This document shows, piece by piece, positions 10,268 to 21,325 of a stretch of 64,000 nt of DNA. The notes below the pieces were generated by a model. The model saw nothing but the letters and a program-made list of their open reading frames with translations. It made no database searches and was not told the DNA's origin. Each line of letters starts with the position of its first letter. Within the stretch, counting starts at the first letter, position 1. Source of the stretch: Arachis hypogaea (taxonomy: Eukaryota > Streptophyta > Magnoliopsida > Fabales > Fabaceae); contig NC_092045.1 of NCBI RefSeq assembly GCF_003086295.3, forward strand, positions 25,734,890-25,798,889, given 5' to 3'. A program made the position numbers and the translations under genes.

Positions 10268-11877
10268 TGATGAGCGGATAATTTATACGCTTTTTGGCAT
10301 TGTTTTTAGGTAGTTTTTAGTAGTTTAAGCTACTTTTAGGGATGTTTTCACTAGTTTTTATGTTAAATTCACATTTCTGGACTTTACTATGAGTTTGTGT
10401 GTTTTTCTGTGATTTCAGGTAAATTCTGGCTGAAATTGAGGGACTTGAGCAAAACTCTGAAGAAGGCTGACAAAAGGACTGCTGACGCTGTTGGAATCTG
10501 ACCTCCCTGCACTCGAAATGGATTTTCTGGAGCTACAGAACTCCAATTGGCGCGCTCTCAACGGCGTTGGAAAGTATACATCCAGAGCTTTCCAGCAATA
10601 TATAATAGTCTATACTTTATTCGAAGAATAACGACGTAACTTGGCGTTGAACGCCAAGTACAAGCTGCTGTCTGGAGTTAAACGCCAGAAAAACGTCATG
10701 ATCCGGAGTTGAACGCCCAAAACACGTCATAACTCGGAGTTCAACTCCAAGAGAAGCCTCAGCTCGTGGATTAATCAAGCTCAGCCCAAACATACACCAA
10801 GTGGGCCCCGGAAGTGGATTTATGCATCAATTACTAACTCATGTAAACCCTAGGAGCTAGTTTATTATAAATAGAACATTTATCTATTGTATTAGATGTC
10901 TTTGATCATTCGGTCTTGTGACCACATGGGGGCTGGCCATTCGGCCATGCCTGAACCTTTCACTTATGTATTTTCAACGGTGGAGTTTCTGCACACCATA
11001 GATTAAGGGTGTGGAGCTCTGCTGTACCTCAAGTATTAATGCAATTCTATTTTCTTTTATTCAAATCTCTCTTATTCTTATTCCAAGATATTCATTCGTA
11101 CCCAAGAACATGATGAATGTGATGATAAGTAACCCTCATTATCATTCTCACTCATGAACGCACGTGATTGACAACCACTTCCGTTCTACATGCAACAGAG
11201 CTTGAATGTGTATCTCTTAGATTCCCCAACAGAATCTTCGTGGTATAAGTTAGATAGATGGCGGCATTCATGAGGATCCGGAAAGTCTAAACCTTGTCTG
11301 TGGTATTCCGAGTAGGATCCTGGGATTGAATGACTGTGACGAGCTTCAAACTCCTGAAGGCTGGGCATGATGACAAGCGCAAAAGAATCAAGGGATTCTA
11401 TTCCAACCTGATTGAGAACCGACAGATGATTAGCCGTGCTGTGACAGAGCATAGGAACGTTTTCACTGAGAGGATGGGATGTAGCCATTGACAACGGTGA
11501 TGCCCTACATACAGCTTGCCATGGAAAGGAGTAAGAAGGATTGAGTTGAAGCAGTAGGGAAGTAGGCGTCCTTGAGCCATACAGTATCTCCATATGCTTA
11601 TCTGAAATTCTCACCAATGAATTTACATAAGTATTCTTATCCCTTTTATTTATTTTATTTATCCAATTTAATTCCATTTGACTCTATGATTCCAATCACT
11701 AACTGAGATCTACAAGGTGACCATAGCTTGCTTCATACCAACAATCTCTGTGGGATCGACCCTTACTCGCGTAAGGTTTATTACTTGGACGACCCAGTAC
11801 ACTTGCTGGTTAGTTGAACGGAGTTGTGAGCTTCTCTAACAGTGCCTGAAACTCTTTTATCACAATTTCGTCCACCA
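10268..11877 (+). repeat. E4 3' LTR
   Basis: 1610 bases, nearly identical to 5742-7352. It ends ccacca, followed by TSD ATGGG. Confidence 0.95.
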
Positions 11878-11882
11878 ATGGG

Positions 11883-12189
11883 TCTCATCAATGGCCTACG
11901 AGAGGGACCTTTTAGTCACTCTATATCAAAGAAACATCCCACATCTCTGAACGAGGTGCAAGAACGAGACGAGAAGTACATCAACATAGAGGAAAACTCT
12001 CAACTAGGAGAGATCTCAAAAACCGAACATTCCTACTCCTCCCGGGATAAGGATAAAGAGTCCAAGAAAAAAGAAGATCAACATGGAGAGAAGCCTAGAA
12101 AATACCACAATTACACCCCTTCGGGTGTCTCTTGTGGATGTCTACCGAGAAATATGCAACACAGAGAAGATCCCACCACCTCGCCCAAT
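11883..12189 (+). pseudogene. E3 gag, continuation after E4
   Basis: It restarts in the frame that ended at 5741 and reads GLREGPFSHSISKKHPTSL, then EKYINIEEN, then a lysine/arginine-rich stretch (DKDKESKKKEDQHGEK). This is the end of the gag core and the basic linker of Tat-type elements. A frameshift near 12118 moves the homologous text (a YTPSG region, then a VDVYRE-like region) to another frame. The tandem array follows directly, so nucleocapsid, protease and most of RT are missing. Confidence 0.75.
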
Positions 12190-13015
12190 CCAAAACCAAA
12201 GAGGTCAAACGGGTTGAAGGTCCACCTCACACCAAAGAGGTCGGACGCGTTGAAGGTCCACCTCACACCAAAGAGGTCAGACGCGTTGAAGGTCCACCTC
12301 ACACAAAGGAGGTCAGACGCGTTGAAGGTCCACCTCACACCAACGAGGTCGGAGGCGTTGAAGGTCCACCTCGCACCGAAGAGGTCGGACGCGTTGAAGG
12401 TCCACCTCGCACCGAAGAGGTCGGACGCGTTGAAGGTCCACCTCGCACCGAAGAGGTCAGACGCATTGAAGGTTTACCTCGCACCGAAGAAGTCGGACGC
12501 ATTGAAGGTCCACCTCGCACCGAAGAGGTCGGACGCGTTGAATGTTGACCTCGCACCGAAGAGGTTGGACGCGTTGAAGGTCCACCTCGCACCGAAGGTT
12601 GAAGGTCCACCTCCCACCAATGATGTCGGACGCGTTGAAGGTCAACCTCACACAAAGGAGGTCAGACGTGTTGAAGGTCCACCTCACACCAACGAGGTCG
12701 GACGCGTTGAAGGTCCACCTCACACTGACGAGGTCAGACGCATTGAAGGTCCACCTCACACCAAAGAGGTCGGACAAAGTTGAAGGTCCACCTCACACCA
12801 AAGAGGTCGGACAAAGTTGAAGGTCCATCTCACACCAAAGAGGTCAGACGAGTTGAAGGTCCACCTCACACCAAAGAGGTCGGACAAAGTTGAAGGTCCA
12901 TCTCACACCAAAGTGGTCGGACAAGTTGAAGGTCCACCTCACACCAAAGAGGTCAGACAAGTCAAACGTCTCACACCAAAGAGATCAAACGAGTTGAACG
13001 TCCACCTCACACCCC
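12187..13015 (+). repeat. 36-bp tandem array in E3 (about 22 units)
   Basis: The unit is roughly 'ggtcggacgcgttgaaggtc' followed by 'cacctcacaccaaaga', 36 bases or 12 codons, varied by point changes and partial units (for example near 12590-12615, 12775 and 12955). Because 36 is a multiple of three, frames on both strands stay open (KRSDALKVHLAP in one, EVGRVEGPPHTK in another), so the long ORFs here are not evidence of genes. Each unit holds a short inverted repeat ACCTC...GAGGT. The array replaces the protease-RT part of E3. Confidence 0.9.
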
Positions 13016-14021
13016 TGAGAGACATGTTCATAGAGGATTCGTAGGAGGAGGGATGTTTAAATCATCTCACAAAGGACACCTCAAAGAGGTATATTAAGGA
13101 TGGGAGAGAGGTTTGAATAGGACAACGGGGTGCAAACAAGCCTTCTGAGATTTTGAAAATTCTTGGGGCAACCACCCATTCTTACCCGACCAAGGGAAAG
13201 TGAAAAGCTCATATTATACCTCATAGTGGGAAGTCGGGCAATAGCCTCATCACTAGTTAAAGAAAACAAAAGTGGGCAATAACCCGCCTACTTCATCATC
13301 AAGGCTCTACAAGGGGCCGAACTAAACTATCAAAAGATAGAAAAGTTCGCATACGCCCTCATACTCTCTTCTCGACAACTCTGCCCATATTTTCAAGCTC
13401 ACACTATCAGAGTTCGGACCAACCAGCCCATAGAAGGCATCCTACAGAAAATAGACTTAGCAAGAAGAATCCTATAGTGGGCAGTCAAGTTATCCGAAAT
13501 CGATCTTCGACATAAAGCTCAGACAGCCATCAAATCATAGTATCTGGCCGACTTTATTACAGAGTACACTGACACCCCGGAAAATCCTATAAAATGGAAA
13601 CTCTACATGGATGACTCTTCAAACAAAACCGGGAGTGGTGCAGGTGTAATTATAGAAAGCGATCAGGGAAGCCAAATCAAGCTAATTGACCAAGCTGAAT
13701 ACGAGGCACTACTGGCTGGTTTAAGGCTAGCTAAGAAGGTAGGAGCTTACCATGTCCAGTGATTCACAAGTAGAAGGGAGCAACTAAGCTGAGGATCCCA
13801 CTATGAAAAAATACCTCGGGTAATTCGGCGGACCCTGGACAAAACCAGAGAATAGCTCGGACAATTCAGGGGACCCTGGACAAAAACAGAAAACAGCTCG
13901 GACATTTCATGGAATATGAAGTCCGACACATACCTTGGGAGCAGAATGCCCGAGCTGATGCATTTTCAAAACTAGCCAACACCAAACCAGGGGGCAATAA
14001 CAGAAGCCTCATCCAGGCCAC
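13016..14021 (+). pseudogene. E3 pol remnant: RT/RNase H end and second RNase H-like domain
   Basis: Frames change often, but recognisable text appears on the plus strand. Around 13280-13560 there is an RNase H-like stretch (AYFIIKALQGAELNYQKIEKF, written here as separate blocks AYFIIKALQ / AELNYQKIEKF, then IDLARRIL). Around 13590-13760 a second, archaeal-type RNase H-like stretch (WKLYMD, GSGAGVIIES, AEYEALLAGLRLAKK) is typical of Tat-lineage elements. Around 13915-14021 come HIPWEQNARADAFSKLA and the inter-domain linker. There are several in-frame stops. E5 cuts it after 14021. Confidence 0.75.
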
Positions 14022-15513
14022 TGATGAGCGGATAATTTATACGCTTTTTGGCATTGTTTTTAGTATGTTTTTAGTATATTTTAATTAGTTTTTAGTATAC
14101 TTTTAGTAGTTTTTAGTTAAAATTCACTTTTCTAGACTTTACTATGAGTTTGTGTGTTTTTCTGTGATTTCAGGTATTTTCTGGCTGAAATTGAGGGTCC
14201 TGAGCAAAAATCTGATTCAGAGGCTAAAAAGAACTGCAGATGCTGTTGGATTCTGACCTCCCTGCACTCGAAGTGGATTTTCTGGAGCTACAGACACCCA
14301 ATTGGCGCGCTCTGAATGGCGTTGGAAAGTAGACATCCTGGGCTTTCCAGCAATGTATAATAGTCCATACTTTGCCCGAGATTTGATGGCCCAAACCGGC
14401 GTTGCAAATCAGCTTCAGAATTCCCAGCGTTTAACGCTGGAACTGGCATAAAAGCTGGCGTTTAACTCCAGAAAAAGTCTCTACACATGAAAGCTTCAAT
14501 GCTCAGCCCAAGCACACACTAAGTGGACCCAGAAGTGGATTTTTACGTCATTTACTCATTTCTGTATACCCTAGGTTACTAGCTTACTATTAATAGGATC
14601 TTTTGACATTGTTTCTGTACCTCATGACACTTTACACGTTTCCTTGTGTACCTTCCACGGCATGAGTCTCTAAACCCCATGGTTGGGGGTGAGGAGCTCT
14701 GCTGTGTCTTGATGGATTAATGCAATTACTACTGTTTTTCATTCAATTATGCTTGCTTCCATTCCAAGATATTACTTGTTCTTAAACCGGATGAATGTGA
14801 TGATTCGTGACACTCATCATCATTCTCAATTATGAACGTGTGCCTGACAACCACCTCCATTCTACCTTAGATTAAGTAGATATCTCTTGGATTCTTTAAC
14901 CGGAATCTTCGTGGTATAAGCTAGAACTGATGGCGGCATTCAAGAGAATCCGGAAGGGTCTAAACCTTGTCTGTGGTATTCTGAGTAGGATTCAATGATT
15001 GAATGACTGTGACGAGTTTCAAACTCCTGAAGGCGGGGCGTTAGTGACAGACGCAAAAGAATCACTGGATTCTATTCCGGCCTGATTGAGAATCGACAGA
15101 TGGATAGCCGTGCCGTGACAGGGTGCGTTGAACATTTCCACCGAGAGGATGGGAGGTAGCCACTGACAACGGTGAAACCCTTGCATACAGCTTGCCATGG
15201 AAGGAGCCTTGCGTGCTTGAAGAAGAAGACAGTAGGAAAGCAGAGATTCAGAAGATGGAGCATCTCCAAAACCTCAACCTATTCTCTATCACTACAAAAC
15301 AAGTACTTATTTCATGTTCTTTTACTTTTCACAATCAATCCTGATAATTTCTGATATCCTGACTAAGATTTACAAGATAACCATAGCTTGCTTCAAGCCG
15401 ACAATCTCCGTGGGATCGACCCTTACTCACGTAAGGTATTACTTGGACGACCCAGTGCACTTGCTGGTTAGTTGTGCGGGGTTGCAAAAGTGTGATTGCA
15501 ATTTTGTGCACCA
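14022..15513 (+). repeat. E5 5' LTR
   Basis: TGATGAGCGG...GCACCA. It lacks a 31-32 base block present in the 3' LTR near 24471-24502. That block is bounded by two copies of ctggcataaaa, so it was lost or gained by short-repeat recombination or slippage. It carries AGCGTTTAACGCT-type palindromes at about 14425-14470. Confidence 0.95.
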
Positions 15514-15519
15514 AGTTTT

Positions 15520-15537
15520 TGGTGCCGTTGTCGGGGA
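15520..15537 (+). promoter_or_regulatory. E5 primer-binding site, two transitions
   Basis: TGGTGCCGTTGTCGGGGA; the intact form has C at positions 4 and 12. Both changes are C-to-T. Confidence 0.85.
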
Positions 15538-16016
15538 TTGTTCGAGTTTGGACAACTGACGGCTTATCTTGTTGCTTAGATTAGGACTGTTTTATTTTTG
15601 TTGGTTTAAGAGTCTTTTAGTTAAGTCTAGTTTCATATTTTAAGTTTGGTGTCAATTGCATGCTTTTATTTTTCTTTTAACTTTCGAATTTGCATGTCCT
15701 TAGTCCCTTTTTGATCCTTAAAAATTCTAAGTTTGGTGTCCTCTTTGTGTTTTTCCCTTAAAATTTTTGAAAATTAGTGTTTAATTTTCTAAAAATTTTA
15801 AGTTTGGTGTCATTTTGTTGTTTTTCTCTTTCATCTTTTCAAAAATCAAATCTTTTTCAAAAAAAAAATTTTCAATCATATCTTTTTAATTGCTGATTTC
15901 AAAATCTTTTTAATTAACTAATTGATTCAGTTTTCAATTTGCTTTGATCTTATTTTCTTTTAATTTTCGAAATTTTATTTTATTTTCCAATTATTTTATT
16001 TTATTTTTCGGTCACC

Positions 16017-16105
<89 letters not shown>

Positions 16106-16143
16106 TTTGCTTGTGAATTCATATCATATTCCCTTTTTCCATC
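15538..16143 (+). other. E5 leader
   Basis: AT-rich and non-coding. TAAGTTTGGTGT at 15641-15652, 15728-15739 and 15799-15810. It ends with a long TA microsatellite just before gag. Confidence 0.75.
16021..16106. repeat. (TA)43 microsatellite
   Basis: An uninterrupted TA run of 86 bases, 37 bases upstream of the E5 gag ATG. It is absent from the corresponding leaders of the other elements, so it expanded in this copy. Confidence 0.97.
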
Positions 16144-17595
16144 ATGGACCTAAGTGGAATTGAGCAGTCTAGAAGGACTCTGGGGTCATATGCTAACCCC
16201 ATTACAGTTGCATATGGGAGTAGCATCTGTACACCTCCCATCAAAGCAAGCAGCTTTGAGCTAAATCCTCAACTCATTATCATAGTGCAGCAAAATTGCC
16301 AGTATTCCGGTCTTTCACAGGAAGAGCCTACTGAGTTTCTGGCACAGTTCTTACAAATTGCTGACACAGTACGTGATAAAGAGGTGGATCAGGATGTCTA
16401 CAGACTATTACTGTTTCCATTTGCTGTAAAAGATCAAGCTAAGAGGTGGTTGAATAACCAACCTACAGCAAGCATAAAGACATGGAAACAGTTATCAGAC
16501 AAATTCCTGAATCACTTTTATCCTCCAAAAAGGATGACACAGCTAAGGCTGGACATCCAAGGCTTTAAACAAGAGGATAATGAATCCCTTTATAATGCCT
16601 GGGAGAGGTATAGAGGTATGCTAAGAAAATGCCCCTCTGAAATGTTTTCAGAGTGGGTGCAGTTAGACATCTTCTACTATGGGCTTAGAGAAAAAGCTCA
16701 GATGTCTTTAGACCACTCAGCTGGTGGATCTATACACATGAGGAAGACAATTGAAGAGGCTCAAGAGCTTATAGACACTGTTGCTAGAAATCAACATTTA
16801 TACTCTAGCAATGAGTTCTCTACAAAAGAGGAAGTCATGGCAGTGGCCACTGATCCTAATCCTCAAGAATAGATGATTGAGCTTAATCAACAATTGCACC
16901 TGATGACAAAACAATTAGCAGAATTTAAAGAGATGCTCCAAGAAACTAAAATTGCTAACAAGAACATAGAACTGCAATTGAATCAAGCAAAACAGCAGAT
17001 ATCTAAACAGATAACAGAGGAATGCCAAGCAGTTCAACTGAGGAGTGGGAAGACATTGAATAACACTGCTCAAAGTAGCAAAAAGCCAAATAAGGAACAA
17101 TTGACAGAGGATGACCAAACCACTGTTCAGAATCCCTCTAAGGACAGTAAGAGCCCAGAGAGGAGCACTTTTGGCGTTCAAACGCCAGAAAAGGGAGGAG
17201 AGCTGGTGTTAAACGCCCATTCCCTGCCCAATTCTGGCGTTCAAACGCCAGAGAAGGGAGAGAAGTTGGCGTTAAACGCCCAACCTTCACCCAATCCTGG
17301 CGTTCAGACGCTAAGGGAGGATCAGACACCTGAGAGTGCTGACAGTAATCCCTCTAAAAAGGCTTCTTCAACCACTTCTGTAAGGAATAAACCTGCAGTA
17401 ACTAAGGTTGAAGAATATAAAGCCAAGATGCCTTATCCTCAGAAACTCCACCAAGTGGAACAGGATAAGCAATTTGCCCGCTTTGCAGACTATCTAAGGA
17501 CTCTTGAAATAAAGATTCCGTTTGCAGAGGCACTTGAGCAAATACCTTCTTATGCTAAGTTCATGAAAGAAATCTTAAGTCATAAGAAAGATTAG
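16144..17595 (+). pseudogene. E5 gag
   Basis: ATG 16144 aligns with the gag start of E1. The core (about residues 35-190) contains FELNPQLIIIVQQNC, VYRLLLFPFAVKDQAKRWL, FYPPKRMTQLRLDIQGFKQ and ESLYNAWERYRGM. A TAG at 16870-16872 divides it, and the same frame continues from 16873 with a helical segment and a linker where palindromic GGCGTT...AACGCC DNA is translated (GVQTPEKG repeats, 17170-17315). A second TAG at 17593-17595 stands where E1 has a Trp codon (TGG). Without these stops gag would run in frame into the protease. No CCHC knuckle is visible. Confidence 0.88.
17170..17315. repeat. Palindrome array within E5 gag coding sequence
   Basis: Five GGCGTTCAAACGCC/GGTGTTAAACGCCC-type units, spaced about 25-40 bases, translated as repeated GVQTPEKG and LALNAQP-like peptides. 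Confidence 0.85.
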
Positions 17596-20500
17596 AGAGA
17601 AACTGAAAAAGTATTTCTCACTGAAGAATGCAGTGTAGTCATTCTAAAAAGCTTACCAGAAAAGCTTCAAGATCCAGGAAGCTTTATGATACCATGCACA
17701 TTAGAAGGAGCTTGCACCAAGACAGCCCTGTGTGATCTTGGAGCAAGTATCAATCTAATACCTGCATCCACTATCAGAAAGCTTGGGTTGACTGAAGAAG
17801 TCAAACCAACCCGGATATGCCTCCAACTTGCTGATGGCTCCATTAAATATCCATCAGGCATAATAGAGGACATGATTGTCAAGGTTGGACCATTCACTTT
17901 TCCAACTGACTTTGTGGTGCTGGAAATGGAGGAGCACAAGAGTGCAACTCTCATTCTAGGAAGACCTTTCCTAGCAACTGGACGAACCCTCATTGATGTA
18001 CAAAAAGGGGAAGTAACCCTGAGAGTCAATGAGGATGAGTTCAAGTTGAATGCTGTAAAAGCTATGCAGCATCCAGACACACCAAATGACTGCATGGGCG
18101 CTGACATTATTGACTCTCTGGTGGAAGAGATCAATATGACTGAAAGTCTAGAATCAGAGCTTGAGGACATCTTCAAGGATGCTCAGCTTGATCAAGAAGA
18201 ACCAGAGGAAACAAAGGAATTTTCGAAAATTCCTCAGGAGGAGGATAAGCCTCCCAAACCTGAACTCAAACCACTACCACCATCCCTGAAGTATGCATTT
18301 CTGGGAGAGGGTGACACTTTTCCAGTGATTATAAGCTCTGTTTTAAATCCACAGGAAGAGGAAGCACTGATTCAAGTGCTAAGGACACACAAGACAGCTC
18401 TTGGGTGGTCCATAAGTGATCTTAAGGGCATTAGCCCAGCTAGATGCATGCACAAGATCCTGTTGGAGGATAATGCCAAACCAGTGGTCCAACCACAGAG
18501 GAGGCTAAATCCAGCCATGAAGGAGGTGGTGCAGAAAGAGGTCACTAAATTACTAGAGGCTGGGATTATTTATCCTATTTCTGATAGCTCCTGGGTGAGC
18601 CCTGTCCAAGTTGTCCCCAAAAAGGGAGGCATGACAGTGGTTCATAATGAAAAAAATGAACTGGTTCCTACAAGAACAGTCACAGGGTGGCGTATGTGTA
18701 TTGACTACAAAAGGCTCAATACAGCCACCAGAAAGGATCATTTTCCTTTACCATTCATAGACCAAATGCTAGAAAGACTAGCTGGTCATGATTATTATTG
18801 CTTTTTGGATGGCTATTCAGGTTACAACCAAATTGCAGTAGATCCTCAGGACCAAGAGAAAACAGCATTTACTTGCCCTTCTGGCGTGTTTGCCTACAGG
18901 AGGATGCCTTTTGGTCTGTGTAATGCTCCTGCAACCTTTCAGAGATGCATGTTATCCATCTTCTCTGATATGGTGGAGAAATTCCTGAAAGTCTTCATGG
19001 ATGACTTCTCAGTATATGGAGACTCATTCAGCTCCTGTCTTGACCACCTAGCACTTGCCCTGAAAAGGTGCCAAGAGACTAACCTGGTTTTAAACTGGGA
19101 GAAATGTCACTTTATGGTGACTGAGGGAATTGTCCTTGGGCACAAAATTTCAAGCAGGGGAATAGAGGTGGATAAGGCAAAGGTAGAGGTAATTGAAAAA
19201 TTACCACCACCTGCCAATGTTAAGGCAATCAGAAGCTTTTTGGGGCATGCAGGATTCTATAGAAGGTTTATAAAGGATTTTTCGAAAATTGCAAGCTGCT
19301 GACACACCATTTGTGTTTGACACACAGTGTCTGCAGGCATTTGAGACCCTGAAAGCCAAGCTGGTCCCAACACCAGTCATCTCTGCACCAGACTGGACAT
19401 TGCCATTTGAACTAATGTGTGATGCCAGTGACCATGCCATTGGTGCAGTGTTGGGACAGAGGCATAACAAGCTTCTGTACGTCATTTATTATGCCAGCCG
19501 TGTTCTAAATGATGCACAGAAGAATTACACAACCACAGAAAAAGAGTTACTTGCAGTGGTCTATGCCATTGACAAGTTTAGATCCTATCTAGTGGGATCT
19601 AAAGTGATTGTGTACACTGACCATGCTGCTCTTAAATACTTACTCACAAAGCAGGATTCAAAATCCAGGCTTATAAGATGGGTGTTGCTTCTGCAAGAGT
19701 TTGATATAGAAATAAGAGACAGAAAAGGGACAGAGAACCAAGTAGCTGATCATCTGTCCTGAATAGAACCAGTAGCTGGGGCGTCCCTCCCTTCTACTGA
19801 GATCTCTGAGACTTTCCCAGATGAGCAACTCTTTGCCATTCAAGAAGCTCCATGGTTTGCAGATATTGCAAATTATAAAGCTGTGAGGTTCATACCCCAG
19901 GAGTACAGCAGAGTGCAAAGAAAGAAATTAATTTCAGATGCCAAGTACTACCTATGGGATGAGCCGTATCTGTTTAAGAGATGTGCAGACGGAATGATCC
20001 GCAGATGTGTACCCAGAGAAGAAGCACAAAGGATCCTATGGCACTGCCATGGATCACAGTATGGAGGACATTTTGGAAGTGAGCGAACAGCCACTAAAGT
20101 CCTCTAATGTGGCTTCTACTGGCCTACTCTCTATAGAGATGCCCGAGAGTTTGTGCGTAACTGTGACAGTTGCCAAAGAGCTGGTAACTTGCCTCACGGA
20201 TATGCCATGCCTCAACAAGGGATATTAGAGATTGAATTGTTTGATGTATGGGGGATTGAATTCATGGGTCCATTCCCACCATCATACTCAAACACTTACA
20301 TTCTGGTGGCAGTGGACTATGTATCTAAGTGGGTAGAAGCAATTGCTACACCCACTAATGATACCAAGACCGTGCTGAAATTCCTCCAGAAACACATCTT
20401 CAGCAGGTTTGGTGTTCCCAGAGTACTAATCAGTGACGGGGGCACTCATTTCTGTAATAAACAGCTATACTCTGCTATGGTCAGATATGGAATTAGCCAC

Positions 20501-21130
20501 AAAGTGGCAACTCCGTATCATCCACAGACAAATGGGCAAGCTGAAGTCTCTAACCGAGAGCTAAAAAGAATCCTAGAATGGACTGTGATAGCCCAAAGAA
20601 AGGATTGGGCAAAGAGTTTGGATGATGCTCTGTGGGCATACAGAACAGCGTTCAAGACTCCTATAGGAACCTCTCCATACCAACTGGTGTATGGGAAAGC
20701 CTGTCATCTGCCCGTGGAACTGGAACATAAAGCCTACTGGGCAACCAGGTTCCTAAACATGGATGCTCAGTTAGCTGGTGAAAAAAGATTGCTCCAACTA
20801 AATGAGCTAGAGGAGTTCAGACTCAATGCCTTTGAAAATGCAAAAATTTATAAGGAAAAGGCAAAGAAGTGGCATGACAAGAAGTTGTCATCCAGAGTCT
20901 TTGAGCCAGGACAAAAAGTTCTGCTATTCAACTCTAGGCTCAGATTGTTCCCAGGAAAGCTTAAATCTCGTTGGAGGGGTCCGTATGTGATTACAGGAGT
21001 ATCACCATATGGATATGTTGAGCTCCAGGATGCTGAGTCTGACAAAAAGTTCATTGTTAATGGACAGAGGATCAAGCATTATCTTGAAAACAATTTTGAG
21101 CAAGAATGCTCAAAACTGAGACTTGAGTGA
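17596..21130 (+). pseudogene. E5 pol: protease, RT, RNase H, integrase
   Basis: The protease has the catalytic triplet in DLGASINLIP (Asp codon 17734) and LGRPFLATG. RT runs to about 19290 with MPFGLCNAPATFQRCM and the catalytic FMDD (18994-19005). A frameshift with loss of a few codons near 19285-19300 separates it from RNase H ([31 protein letters not shown]). TGA at 19760-19762 follows (probably from CGA). Integrase has the zinc-binding His/His/Cys/Cys pattern (HCHGSQYGGH, then CDSCQRAG), interrupted by TAA 20105-20107 (probably from CAA), and the core DD35E residues ([30 protein letters not shown]). The C-terminal domain ends near [12 protein letters not shown]. Every domain keeps its key residues, so the loss of function is recent. 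Confidence 0.92.
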
Positions 21131-21164
21131 TTCTCAGTGAAGGTCCAGCTAAAGACAGTAAAGA

Positions 21165-21190
21165 AGCGCTTACTGGGAGGCAACCCAGTC
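21165..21190 (+). other. Post-pol hairpin of E5
   Basis: GCGCTT is followed by stem ACTGGG, loop AGGCAA and stem CCCAGT, 35 bases after the pol stop. Counterparts follow gag-pro in E8 (39676-39693), E7 (56229-56246) and E9 (49158-49175, minus strand) with the same loop and a covarying stem. Confidence 0.75.
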
Positions 21191-21325
21191 ATTAGCAGGT
21201 TATATGTTTTGTTTCTACAAGGGCAAGTATCAAAATTGAAGGAATTCACAGAGTTACAGAAGGATTCAGTGCAAAAAGCAGAGAAAAAGAGCTTACTGGC
21301 AAAAAAATGCCAGTAAGGGGTACTT

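Larger units (their letters stand above)
5742..11877 (+). mobile_element. E4: short non-autonomous LTR element (6.1 kb)
   Basis: LTRs of 1611 and 1610 bases differ by about eight substitutions and one single-base indel by eye (about 0.5 percent), which makes E4 the youngest insertion here. Exact TSD ATGGG (5737-5741 and 11878-11882). The PBS is intact, and the hairpin and PPT-like border are intact. The 2.9-kb interior encodes no gag, protease, RT or integrase, only a scrap of gag start fused to a twice-deleted third ORF. It must have been copied by enzymes of another element. Leader and third-ORF remnants resemble E7/E9. Confidence 0.95.

Noticed and set aside
12111..12820. Overlapping long ORFs on both strands
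   Set aside because: They are shadows of the 36-bp tandem repeat, whose length is a multiple of three.
12187..13015. CRISPR-like array
   Set aside because: The units are head-to-tail repeats without unique spacers, in a plant retrotransposon; the palindrome arrays also have repetitive spacers. No cas gene is present.
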